Source: F23-B02 sp963632825 (lineage in GTDB: Bacteria; Bacillota; Clostridia; Oscillospirales; Oscillospiraceae). Taken from it: 64,000 nucleotides of DNA. The DNA is taken from assembly GCA_963632825.1 (NCBI GenBank), contig CAVGWF010000005.1, forward strand, positions 1 through 64,000, in the 5' to 3' direction. Both the position numbers and the translations under genes were made by a program. The notes beneath the pieces are model-generated. The model saw nothing but the letters and a program-made list of their open reading frames with translations, was not told the DNA's origin and made no database searches. Of this stretch, positions 42,108-50,598 are shown piece by piece; the stretch's first letter is position 1; each line of letters begins with the position of its first letter.

Positions 42108-43154
42108 ATGATGAAAAATAATTTCAAGGCTATCAGAAAAGCTATATATACCGTGTTTGCACTTTGCTTTGCCTTGCTGCTGCTTCTGTTTTTCAGGCTG
42201 ACATTTTTTGCGGAGCCGAGCTCCGCGGGCGACTATCTGACAGCCGCGATCTGCGGCATCGCACTGCTCCTGCTGATCGTACTGATGATATTCGTATCGC
42301 CCGCCTGCGAAGCTCTTTATCTGCTTATTGCCGGTTTGAAGGACGGCGGCAGAACGAGTCTCTCCGGGCAGCCGGTCTCACCGCCGGCATACAATTCTCC
42401 GAAGGAATTTGCGGACGGTCTGCGCGAGGAGATCCTCTCGGAGGACAAGGTCAGCTACCAGACCGAGATCGAAGCAAAGCAGATTGTCCTCTCCACCCTG
42501 CAAAAGCAGATAAATCCGCACTTTTTATACAACACGCTGGACTGTATAAGAGGCGAGGCACTTATCCGCGGTCAGGACGAGCTTGCCGATATAATCGGCG
42601 TTCTGTCCAGCTTTTTCAGATACAGCATCAGTCACAAGGGCAACATCGTTACCGTATATGACGAGATCCAGAATGTCCGTAATTATTATAAGATCCAGCA
42701 ATTCAGATTCGCCGCGCTTGAACCGCTGGAGATCAGCTGCACGGAAAGCATCGAGTCGATCTACGATGTTTTGATACCGAAGATGACGCTGCAGCCCTTG
42801 GTTGAAAACGCCATACATCACGGGCTGAGCGCAAAGCTTGATTCAGGGCACATTGCGCTGACCTTTGAAAAGCTGGGAAACGATCTTATCATCTGCTGCA
42901 CGGATAACGGCGTCGGCATTGAGCCCGAAAGGCTCAACGCCATAAACGATTTTATTAAAAGCGAGCCTGACGGCAGTCTGGATGCGCCTGCGGCGGGAAC
43001 CGGTATAGGCCTGAGAAATGTAAGCAGGCGTATATCGCTGCTTTTCGGTAAGCCCTACGGCATAACCGTTTACAGTTTTTTGGGAAAGGGCACCTCAATA
43101 CAGGTGCGCATTCCCCGAAAGCTCCGGTCGGCGGACGGTGGCTCAAATGGCTGA
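42108..43154 (+). CDS. YesM-type sensor histidine kinase lacking an extracellular sensor domain
   Basis: 348 aa. Two membrane helices (about 12-34 and 43-75) are joined by only a few residues. A linker, the His_kinase domain with H138 (QKQINPHFLYNTLD) and a HATPase_c domain (TLQPLVENAIHHG and GTGIGLRNVSRR) follow. Classical YesM proteins are near 580 aa with a large outside sensor and HAMP. Here the sensing part is missing, so the signal must come through the membrane or a partner. The next gene, a degenerate ABC ATPase overlapping it by 8 nt, is the obvious candidate. Confidence 0.92.
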   Translation: MMKNNFKAIRKAIYTVFALCFALLLLLFFRLTFFAEPSSAGDYLTAAICGIALLLLIVLMIFVSPACEALYLLIAGLKDGGRTSLSGQPVSPPAYNSPKEFADGLREEILSEDKVSYQTEIEAKQIVLSTLQKQINPHFLYNTLDCIRGEALIRGQDELADIIGVLSSFFRYSISHKGNIVTVYDEIQNVRNYYKIQQFRFAALEPLEISCTESIESIYDVLIPKMTLQPLVENAIHHGLSAKLDSGHIALTFEKLGNDLIICCTDNGVGIEPERLNAINDFIKSEPDGSLDAPAAGTGIGLRNVSRRISLLFGKPYGITVYSFLGKGTSIQVRIPRKLRSADGGSNG

Positions 43155-44517
43155 CGAGATCCTTTACTACAGCGCCCTTTGCTATTCCGAGCGGGGCATC
43201 AGGTATCTGAGCCATTTCAGTCTCAGCATACTGCGGGGTGAAACGCTGAGCATAATCTGTAATAAGGAGCATGAGAAGAAAAAGCTGTTCCTTCTTTTGA
43301 GCGGCATCGAAAAATACGGCTCGGGGGACGTTTATCATTGCGGCAGACAGCTTGACTGCCCCGGTGATTACCTGCGGAAAAGCTGCTTTATTATCCGCGG
43401 CTCAAGCAGCATTGTCGACACTCTGACCGTCGGAGAAAACATTTTTGTTTTACGGCAACCGAGCGTCAGGCGTTTTCTGTTTAACTCGCGGCAGATACAC
43501 GAGCATGTTCAGCGCGTGTTTGATGAATTGGGTATTCCTCTGCGCGCCGACGCCATGGCCTCCGGGCTTTCCCCCTATGAAAAATATCTGCTGGAATTGG
43601 TCAAGGCCCATGTTGCCCGTGCGGAGATCATTTTCGTGGACTCCGCCGCGAAATCATTCACCGCTCAGCAGCTCGAGCACCTGAAAAAGGTATACCTGAG
43701 GCTGAGCCGGTCGGGCGTTTCCCTTGTGTTCTTTACCGCCTCTCCGGACGACGAGATATGCTCGAGCGACCGGTATGCGATCTTTAACGGAGGGCAGATA
43801 AGCGCGATATTCACGCGGGAAGAATTCAGTGCGGCAGACTACCGCCGTGTATTTTCGGTCATGCCCGCCGCCGTACACTCGTGCGCCGCAGAGCCTCTCC
43901 GGCTTGTCCTGAGGCTCAGGGGCGGCGGTTCGGAGCTTTGCTTTTTCCAAGGCGAGCGCGTCGGAATTCTGGATCTGTCCGGTGAGCTGTTCTCTAATAT
44001 ATATTCTCGGCTGACCTGCCGGCACAATGATTTTTCGGCGGAGCTGTATGGCAGGCCCTTTTCTCCAAAGGGCTTGCCGCACTGCCTCGATTCGGGCATC
44101 GTTTTTGCCAATGTCGTCGACATCCAGAACCATCTTGTTTCCAACCTGTCCGTAATCGACAATGTGTTCCTGAGCACATTTCACCGGCTCAGCTCCGGTA
44201 TAGTGCTGCGCCGAAATCTTGTCGGGTATGTCAGCAAAAAATACAGCGGCATCTTCGGTCTGGATGCGGAAAAGCCGGTCGGAGAGCTTGACAATTATCC
44301 GACTCAGCTCAGTGTTTATCTGGAAAGGCTCAGTCTGTGCCGCCCAAAGGTACTGATATGCAAAGACCCGTTTGAAAAAAACGACGACTACTGCCGTAAG
44401 CTCTGGGGCAGCTTCTTTGAACGCATTACCGCCGAAGGCGCCGCCGTTATCATCATATCAGGCACCGAGCTCCATTTGAACGAAAACTGCGACAGGGTGA
44501 TAAGATATGAGACATGA
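43147..44517 (+). CDS. Degenerate tandem ABC-ATPase (RbsA-like pseudo-ATPase)
   Basis: 456 aa from the ATG at 43147, which overlaps the kinase stop. The layout matches RbsA: two ABC domains (about 1-235 and 240-456), with recognisable positions such as DTLTVGENIF against LTVYENIF in the intact ATPase. The catalytic motifs are lost. The Walker A place reads CNKEHEKKK (38-46), the signature place LSPYE (141-145), and Walker B ends in VDS instead of DE (about 164-166). In the second half the signature and Walker B places read LDNYPTQLS and CKDPFEK. It has no membrane helices. It may bind the importer or the kinase as a non-hydrolysing regulatory subunit. That role is inference. Confidence 0.72.
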   Translation: MADEILYYSALCYSERGIRYLSHFSLSILRGETLSIICNKEHEKKKLFLLLSGIEKYGSGDVYHCGRQLDCPGDYLRKSCFIIRGSSSIVDTLTVGENIFVLRQPSVRRFLFNSRQIHEHVQRVFDELGIPLRADAMASGLSPYEKYLLELVKAHVARAEIIFVDSAAKSFTAQQLEHLKKVYLRLSRSGVSLVFFTASPDDEICSSDRYAIFNGGQISAIFTREEFSAADYRRVFSVMPAAVHSCAAEPLRLVLRLRGGGSELCFFQGERVGILDLSGELFSNIYSRLTCRHNDFSAELYGRPFSPKGLPHCLDSGIVFANVVDIQNHLVSNLSVIDNVFLSTFHRLSSGIVLRRNLVGYVSKKYSGIFGLDAEKPVGELDNYPTQLSVYLERLSLCRPKVLICKDPFEKNDDYCRKLWGSFFERITAEGAAVIIISGTELHLNENCDRVIRYET

Positions 44518-45527
44518 TTTTCAGCGGGGTGAATTTGTTGATCTATATTGAAACGGGCAGCACCGACCCGTATTTTAATCTTGCTTTCGAGGAATATGTT
44601 TTTTCGGAGCTTAGCAGGGACGAGGAATACTTCATGCTGTGGCAGAACGACAATGCCATAGTAATAGGCAAATATCAAAACACCTTCGAGGAGATCAACG
44701 CCGACTATGTTGAAAAGCATAGCATCCGCGTCGTCAGAAGGCTGTCCGGCGGCGGCGCGGTTTATCACGACTTGGGAAACCTGAACTTTACATTCATCGT
44801 GGATGCGGCCGATCACAAGGATTTTGACTTCAGCATATTCGTGCAGCCGATCATAGAAACGCTCGAATCGTTTGGAATACACGCTGAATCCAACGGGCGC
44901 AACGATGTAACGATCGACGGCCGAAAGATATCCGGAAACTCGCAGTACATGAAATCGGGCCGCCTGCTGCATCACGGTACGCTTATGCTCAGCTCCGATC
45001 TGACGGCGGTTGAAAAAGCGCTCCGCGTATCCGGCGACAAGCTCAGATCAAAGAGCGTGAAGTCAGTCAGAAGCCGTGTGACCACCGTTGAGGCCAACAG
45101 TAGTGTGCCTGTCAGCGTCGAGAAATTCAAGCGGCTTCTTCTGGACAACATTTTTTCTTCGACTCCCATGAAAAGATGGTATCCGAAGGAATCCGACCTT
45201 GTGAAGATCAATGCTCTGCGCAGCGAAAAATACTCCGACTGGGAATGGAATTTCGGGCGCAATCCGCAGTATAGCATAGTCAAGCGCAGGTATATAGATG
45301 GCGTCGGCGGGATAAGCGTCTCGATGGAGCTCAGCGGCGGCTGTATAGAGGCCTTGAGCATCTGCGGAGATTATTTCGGCAATAAAGGTCCGGAGGAGCT
45401 TTCGTCGCTTCTCAAGGGCTGCCGCCTTGAAAGGGATGCTCTTGCCGCCCGCCTGAGCAAGGCGGATCTGAACGGCTGCATAGCAAAAATCAAAGCCGAG
45501 CAATTTATTCGTCTATTGCTTCAATAA
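44514..45527 (+). CDS. lplA: Lipoate-protein ligase
   Basis: 337 aa. Conserved lipoate/biotin-ligase motifs are RRLSGGGAVYHD (near 79-90) and ISGNSQYMKSGRLLHHGTLM. A C-terminal accessory domain (about 250-337) is present. It activates lipoate with ATP and attaches it to lipoyl domains; here the targets are presumably the E2 and E3 lipoyl domains encoded just downstream. The ATG at 44514 overlaps the previous stop (ATGA). A TTG at 44538 gives the more usual N-terminus (IYIETGSTDPYFN) with GGGG upstream and could be the true start. Confidence 0.93.
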   Translation: MIFSGVNLLIYIETGSTDPYFNLAFEEYVFSELSRDEEYFMLWQNDNAIVIGKYQNTFEEINADYVEKHSIRVVRRLSGGGAVYHDLGNLNFTFIVDAADHKDFDFSIFVQPIIETLESFGIHAESNGRNDVTIDGRKISGNSQYMKSGRLLHHGTLMLSSDLTAVEKALRVSGDKLRSKSVKSVRSRVTTVEANSSVPVSVEKFKRLLLDNIFSSTPMKRWYPKESDLVKINALRSEKYSDWEWNFGRNPQYSIVKRRYIDGVGGISVSMELSGGCIEALSICGDYFGNKGPEELSSLLKGCRLERDALAARLSKADLNGCIAKIKAEQFIRLLLQ

Positions 45528-45536
45528 AACGGTTTT

Positions 45537-45571
45537 CGACCCTTGGCAGACACTGCCGAGGGTCGTTTTTT
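45537..45571 (+). terminator. Strong rho-independent terminator after lplA
   Basis: A 13-bp stem (45537-45549 with 45553-45565, one wobble) is followed by six T. It separates the two-component/lplA operon from the dehydrogenase operon. Confidence 0.85.
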
Positions 45572-45636
45572 ACTGCCGCAGGCGGGACACAATATTTCAA
45601 ATTGGTATAGTAATTTTAGACCTTGCGGGCAATTTA

Positions 45637-45664
45637 TTGACTCTGTATTTATACAACTTAAAAT
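45637..45664 (+). promoter_or_regulatory. Promoter of the 2-oxoacid dehydrogenase operon
   Basis: TTGACT (45637-45642), 16-bp spacer, TAAAAT (45659-45664), about 60 bp before the E1 alpha start. Confidence 0.6.
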
Positions 45665-45722
45665 ATATAGTATATGCCGATCCGGGCTCAACACAAATTT
45701 TAACGGGAAAGAGAGTGACAAA

Positions 45723-46718
45723 ATGGAGCAATCCAAATATTCGGATAAAATGCTGCTTGACATTTACGGCACCATGCTGCGAATCAGGCGCTTTGAGGAA
45801 AAAGCCGCAGAGTGCTTTACAAAGGGAATGCTGGCAGGAAACATCCACCTCAGCATCGGACAGGAGGCGGTACCCGCCGGCGCCTGCGCGGCGCTCGACG
45901 CCGCAGACTACATAACCTCGACTCACCGCGGTCACGGTCACTGCCTTGCAAAGGGCGGCGATTCAAGGCTGATGATGGCGGAGCTTTTCGGTAAACGCTC
46001 CGGCTACTGCAAGGGCAAAGGCGGCTCAATGCACATTGCCGAGCTTGAAAAGCTGCACATCCTCGGTGCAAACGGCATAGTAGGCGCGGGCATTCCCATT
46101 GCGACCGGCTCGGCGCTTGCTTCCAGAATCAAGAAAGATCGCTGCGTAACGCTGTGCTTCTTCGGTGACAGTGCCTCCAATCAGGGCACCTTCCACGAGT
46201 CCATAAATATGGCTGCCGCATGGAAGCTCCCCGTGGTTTATCTGTGCGAAAATAACGGCTACGGCGTTTCTACCGCAATCGGCAGAGTGACCAACACCGA
46301 CTGCATCTCCGTCAGAGCAAACGCCTATGGTATTCCCGGCGTTACCGTTGACGGAACGGATCCTATGGCGGTCTATGAAGCCGTGAAGGAGGCTGCCGAC
46401 CGTGCCCGTGCCGGCGAGGGTCCCTCCATTGTCGAGTGCAAAGCCTATAGATATCAGGGGCATTACTGCGGCGATCCCGCCGCATACCGTCCCAAGGAAT
46501 ATATGGAGGAGGCACTTGAAAAGGATGCTCTGAAGAAAATGCGCGCACGCCTTGAGAGCATGAATATTGACGCCGAAGCACTCGACAGGCTTGAGCTTGA
46601 GGCAGCCGAGGAAATGCTGCGCGCAGTGGAATTTGCCGACGGTGACAGCTATCCTGATACATCCGAGGTGCTTACGGACATGTACAGCACCGACAATGAA
46701 AGGAGCGTAATAAGATGA
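45723..46718 (+). CDS. 2-oxoacid/acetoin dehydrogenase E1 alpha subunit
   Basis: 331 aa. Thiamine-diphosphate motif runs from FFGDSASNQGTFHES to YLCENNGYG; the usual GDG is GDS here. HRGHGH and GKGGSMHI are conserved active-site segments, and YRYQGHYCGDP resembles acetoin dehydrogenase alpha subunits more than pyruvate ones. With the beta subunit it decarboxylates the 2-oxo substrate (or cleaves acetoin) and passes the acyl unit to E2. The start at 45723 has GAAAGAGAG upstream. The next gene overlaps by four bases. Anaerobes usually oxidise pyruvate with ferredoxin oxidoreductase, so acetoin is a reasonable but unproven substrate. Confidence 0.88.
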   Translation: MEQSKYSDKMLLDIYGTMLRIRRFEEKAAECFTKGMLAGNIHLSIGQEAVPAGACAALDAADYITSTHRGHGHCLAKGGDSRLMMAELFGKRSGYCKGKGGSMHIAELEKLHILGANGIVGAGIPIATGSALASRIKKDRCVTLCFFGDSASNQGTFHESINMAAAWKLPVVYLCENNGYGVSTAIGRVTNTDCISVRANAYGIPGVTVDGTDPMAVYEAVKEAADRARAGEGPSIVECKAYRYQGHYCGDPAAYRPKEYMEEALEKDALKKMRARLESMNIDAEALDRLELEAAEEMLRAVEFADGDSYPDTSEVLTDMYSTDNERSVIR

Positions 46719-47695
46719 GCAAAACGATAAGCGTCAGCAAAGCGATCGGAGAGGCGCTGCACGAGGAAATGCTGCGTGACGAAAATGTTATAATCATGGG
46801 CGAGGACATGGGCGTAATGGGAAATGTGTTCGGGATAACCCGCGGCTTCAGAGACGAGTTCGGAGCCGATCGGGTCATTGACACCCCCATATCGGAATCC
46901 GGCTTCTGCGGCATGGCAGTCGGCGCGGCAATGCGCGGTCTGCGCCCCGTTGTAGAGCTGATGTATGACGATTTTCTCACCGTATGTGCCGATCCCATCA
47001 TGAATCAGGCAGCCAAGATGAGATACATGACAGGCGGTCAGGCGACCGTTCCCGCCGTGTTCAGAATGCCCATGGGCGCCGGCAGACGCAATGCCGGTCA
47101 GCATTCACAATGTCTTGAAAATTACCTGTGCCATATGCCGGGTCTCAAGGTCGCCGCTCCTGCAAGCGCGGAGGATGCAAAGGGCATGCTCAAGAGCGCG
47201 ATCAGGGACAACGATCCCGTTGTGTTTATCGAGCACAAGCTTTTGTACGCAAAAAAGGAGCAGATCCCCGAAGGCGAATACACCGTTGCTCTCGGCAAGG
47301 CAAGGCTGTGCAGAGCCGGTACCGATATTACCGTCATCACATGGAGCAGAGAGGTCAATTTTGCCATGGAGGCCGCCGGAGAGCTTGAAAAGCTCGGCGT
47401 ATCCGCGGAGGTCCTCGATCTCCGCACGCTTGTTCCTCTTGACTGGGAGGCAATTTGCGAAAGCATACGCAAAACTCACCGTGCGCTGATAGTGTCCGAG
47501 GAGGTCAAGCGGGGAAGCTATGCGGGCGAGATCGCCGCTCAGATATCCGAGGAGCTGTTCGATGAGCTTGACGCTCCCGTCTGCCGCCTGTGCGGACTTA
47601 ACATCACTTCTCCCTTCAGCCCCGTTCTTGAGGACAGAAATTTCCCCCATCCCGAGGACATTGTTGACGGAGTCCGCAAAATAATGAATGTTTAG
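46715..47695 (+). CDS. 2-oxoacid/acetoin dehydrogenase E1 beta subunit
   Basis: 326 aa, transketolase-like pyrimidine-binding domain followed by the C-terminal domain. Family segments are DTPISESGFCGMAVGAAM, GGQATVPAVFRMPMGAGRRN and QHSQCLENYLCHMPGLKV. It forms the heterotetramer with E1 alpha and provides the catalytic glutamate side of the cofactor site. It overlaps E1 alpha at ATGA and is followed by E2 after ten bases. Confidence 0.92.
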   Translation: MSKTISVSKAIGEALHEEMLRDENVIIMGEDMGVMGNVFGITRGFRDEFGADRVIDTPISESGFCGMAVGAAMRGLRPVVELMYDDFLTVCADPIMNQAAKMRYMTGGQATVPAVFRMPMGAGRRNAGQHSQCLENYLCHMPGLKVAAPASAEDAKGMLKSAIRDNDPVVFIEHKLLYAKKEQIPEGEYTVALGKARLCRAGTDITVITWSREVNFAMEAAGELEKLGVSAEVLDLRTLVPLDWEAICESIRKTHRALIVSEEVKRGSYAGEIAAQISEELFDELDAPVCRLCGLNITSPFSPVLEDRNFPHPEDIVDGVRKIMNV

Positions 47696-47705
47696 GAGGC
47701 GCAGC

Positions 47706-48872
47706 ATGGCAAATGAACTTAAAATGCCCCAGCTCGGACTTACCATGGAGGAAGGCACCGTTACCGAATGGCTCAAGCGCGAGGGCGACGAGGTGCACGC
47801 AGGCGAGAGCGTTGCCGAGATCACAACCGATAAAATAACGAATGAAATAAACTCCGAATGGGACGGCGTGCTCCTGAAGATCGTCGTTCCGGAGGGCGAG
47901 ACCGTTCCCGTTCAAAGCGTGCTGGCCTACATCGGGCAGGCCGGTGAGAGCATCGGTACGGAAAACGGAGCCGCACCGGAAGCGGCTGCCGGGAAACCGT
48001 GCGAGCACGCACCCGCGGCAGGCGGCACAAGAACAAGGATCTCACCGCTGGCAAGGAAAACCGCCGAAAAGCTCGGCGTTGACTGCTCCGGAATATCGGG
48101 CAGCGGCCCCTCCGGAAGAATAGTGCAGAAGGACATTTTGGCGGCCGCGGAAAAACTCAGGACCACCGTGCCCAAGTCCTCAGGCGCCTCTGCCGCACCC
48201 ATTGCCAAAAAGCTCAGCGGCATGCGGAAGGTCGTTGCCGAGCGCATGCTTGCTTCTCACACTCAGATACCCAGCGTCACTCAAACGGTAAAGGTCGATA
48301 TAACCGAGCTGTTGGCTCTGCGTGAAAGGCTCAAGGAGTGCGGCGCGAGGATAAGCATCAATGATATGGTGATGAAGGCGACCGCAATGGCGCTTAAGGA
48401 CAATCCGCACATGCTTGTCAGCTATTCCGACGGCTCCGTGATCGAGCATGAGCAGGTAGACCTCGGCATGGCCGTCGCCTTGGACGAGGGGCTCATTGTT
48501 CCCGTCATCCGCGGCGCCGATAAGCTGAGTCTGTCCGAGCTTGCATACCGTGCCAGAGATCTGGCGGCGAGAGCCAAAAACGGCACGCTTAAAATGGAGG
48601 AGTATCAGGGCTCGACATTTTCCGTAAGCAATCTCGGCATGTTCGGCGTTGAGAGCTTCACGCCGATCATCAACCAGCCTAACGCGGCAATACTCGGTGT
48701 ATGCGCCGCAGAAAAAGAGCTTGCACTCAGCGATGCGGGTGAGCTTATGAACAGAAGCGTTATGCGTCTTTCCCTGACATATGACCACAGACTTATGGAC
48801 GGTGCGGTCGCGGCAAGATTTGAGCTTGCCGTAAAGGAATACCTTGAAGCACCGCTGAAGATACTGCTGTAA
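47706..48872 (+). CDS. Dihydrolipoamide acyltransferase (E2)
   Basis: 388 aa. An N-terminal lipoyl domain has the acceptor K43 in EITTDKITNE. A peripheral-subunit-binding domain (about 110-150, SPLARKTAEKLGVDCSGISGSGPSGRI) and a catalytic CAT-fold domain follow. The intact catalytic motif is YDHRLMDGAVAARF near the C-terminus. It transfers the acyl group from lipoamide to CoA. AGGAGG lies 7 nt before the ATG at 47706; an in-frame upstream start at 47688 overlaps E1 beta and is less likely. Confidence 0.94.
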   Translation: MANELKMPQLGLTMEEGTVTEWLKREGDEVHAGESVAEITTDKITNEINSEWDGVLLKIVVPEGETVPVQSVLAYIGQAGESIGTENGAAPEAAAGKPCEHAPAAGGTRTRISPLARKTAEKLGVDCSGISGSGPSGRIVQKDILAAAEKLRTTVPKSSGASAAPIAKKLSGMRKVVAERMLASHTQIPSVTQTVKVDITELLALRERLKECGARISINDMVMKATAMALKDNPHMLVSYSDGSVIEHEQVDLGMAVALDEGLIVPVIRGADKLSLSELAYRARDLAARAKNGTLKMEEYQGSTFSVSNLGMFGVESFTPIINQPNAAILGVCAAEKELALSDAGELMNRSVMRLSLTYDHRLMDGAVAARFELAVKEYLEAPLKILL

Positions 48873-48885
48873 GCGGAGGTTTACC

Positions 48886-50598
48886 ATGGCAACAGAACTC
48901 AGAATGCCCCAGCTTGGGCTCACAATGGAAACCGGAACGGTCGGAAAATGGCTGAAGAACGAAGGAGACAGTGTCTGCGCGGGTGATGCAGTCGTTGAGA
49001 TCACCACCGACAAGCTCACCAACGAGGTCGTAAGCCCCGTTGACGGGGTAGTGCTCGGCATCGCCGCAAGAGAAGGCGACGAGCTCCCCGTTCAGGCGGT
49101 CCTTGCTTATATCGGCAGTGCCGGAGAAGGCGTTCCCTCCGAAAAGGCGCGGCAGTGCAGGGTCGAGGATAAGCGCGGCGCAAAGCTTAGCGTGGCCGTT
49201 ATCGGCGGCGGTCCCGGCGGCTATGTCGCCGCAATTCGTGCATCACAGCTTGGCGCCGATGTGACGCTTATAGAAAAGCGGCATCTCGGCGGTACCTGCC
49301 TCAACTATGGCTGCATACCGACAAAGTGTCTTATTCAGAGCGCGGAGCTTGCGTATGAAATAAATTCGCGTGCAGAGCGCCTGGGCATCGACTGCGGCAG
49401 CGCCCATGTCAGCATGGAGAAGGTTATAGAGCACAAAAACTCCGTGTCCGAGAGGCTTACCGGAGGCGTAGCCGCCCTGATGAAGCTCAACGGTGTCAAG
49501 GTCCTTTACGGTACGGCAGGCTTCACCGGTCCCATGCGGCTTGAGGTCAAAAAGCCGGACGGAGCCGTTGACGCGCTCTCCCCCGACCGCATAATCATCG
49601 CGGCGGGCTCGAGCGCCGCCGTCCCCCCTATCGAGGGGCTCGCGGACAGTGAAAATTGCATAAGCTCCACTCAGGCGCTGTCGATGACGCAGGCACCCGA
49701 ATCCATGCTCATCCTCGGCTGCGGCGTGGTCGGCGTTGAATTGGGCTTTGCCTATTCCGCCTTCGGAACCAAGGTCACGATCATTGATGCCGCCGATACC
49801 GTCCTTCCCGCCATGGATTCGGAGCTTACCGGAATCGGTCTGGCAAAAATGAAGGAGCTCGGCATTGACATCTTCACCGGCATCAGGGTCAGCAGAGTCG
49901 AGTCCGACACGGACCGCATCAAGGCAATCTGCACCGACGGCAGCGGCGCAGTCAGGGAATTTACCGCGAAAAAGCTTCTTATAGCCGCCGGCAGAGGTGC
50001 AAACACCGACGGCCTTAATCTTGAGGCTGCCGGCATAGTCAGCAATAATGGCCGCATAGTTACAAACGCCGGGATGGAAACGAGCGTTCCGGGCATATAC
50101 GCCGTCGGGGACTGCGCCGATTCATGGTCGCAGCTTGCCGGCACAGCATCGGTGATGGGCGAAATTTCGGCAGAAAACGCCCTCGGAGGCTGCCGTGAAT
50201 ACAGCGAAAAAACAAACCCGAGCTGCGTACACCTCGGTATGGACTTTGCAGGCGTCGGCATTACCGAGGACGAAGCAAAGCGCACCGGCATCAAATACCG
50301 CGTCGGCAGATTCCCGCTCTCGGCAAACGGCAAGGCAATCGTTGAAAACGGCGGAGAAGGCATGGTTAAGGTCATCATCGGGGACGAATACGAGGAAATT
50401 CTCGGCGTTCATATCATCGGTCCGCATGCTTCGGACCTTATAGAGGAGGGTGCTCTCGCCATAGGTCTTGAGGCTACCGCACAGGAGCTGTGCGAGGTGA
50501 TCCATGCTCACCCGACAATTACGGAGGCCCTCAGAGAGGCATCTCTCCACTCGGTGTGCAGGGCGATCCACACAAAGAACCCCGGGTGCAGAAAATGA
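48886..50598 (+). CDS. Dihydrolipoamide dehydrogenase with N-terminal lipoyl domain (E3)
   Basis: 570 aa. A lipoyl domain (1-80) carries acceptor K43 in EITTDKLTNE, laid out exactly like that of E2. The flavoprotein part follows from about 105: FAD motif VAVIGGGPGGYVAAI, redox disulphide GGTCLNYGCIPTK, NAD motif LILGCGVVGVELG, and C-terminal HAHPTITE with the catalytic His-Glu pair. E3 proteins with their own lipoyl domain are known in some Gram-positive complexes. It reoxidises dihydrolipoamide with NAD+. Confidence 0.95.
   Translation: MATELRMPQLGLTMETGTVGKWLKNEGDSVCAGDAVVEITTDKLTNEVVSPVDGVVLGIAAREGDELPVQAVLAYIGSAGEGVPSEKARQCRVEDKRGAKLSVAVIGGGPGGYVAAIRASQLGADVTLIEKRHLGGTCLNYGCIPTKCLIQSAELAYEINSRAERLGIDCGSAHVSMEKVIEHKNSVSERLTGGVAALMKLNGVKVLYGTAGFTGPMRLEVKKPDGAVDALSPDRIIIAAGSSAAVPPIEGLADSENCISSTQALSMTQAPESMLILGCGVVGVELGFAYSAFGTKVTIIDAADTVLPAMDSELTGIGLAKMKELGIDIFTGIRVSRVESDTDRIKAICTDGSGAVREFTAKKLLIAAGRGANTDGLNLEAAGIVSNNGRIVTNAGMETSVPGIYAVGDCADSWSQLAGTASVMGEISAENALGGCREYSEKTNPSCVHLGMDFAGVGITEDEAKRTGIKYRVGRFPLSANGKAIVENGGEGMVKVIIGDEYEEILGVHIIGPHASDLIEEGALAIGLEATAQELCEVIHAHPTITEALREASLHSVCRAIHTKNPGCRK

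Noticed and set aside
43147..44517. Calling the degenerate ABC gene a decayed pseudogene
   Set aside because: The frame is intact over 456 codons, coupled by overlaps to genes on both sides, and the loss of motifs is consistent in both halves, which fits a maintained pseudo-ATPase better.
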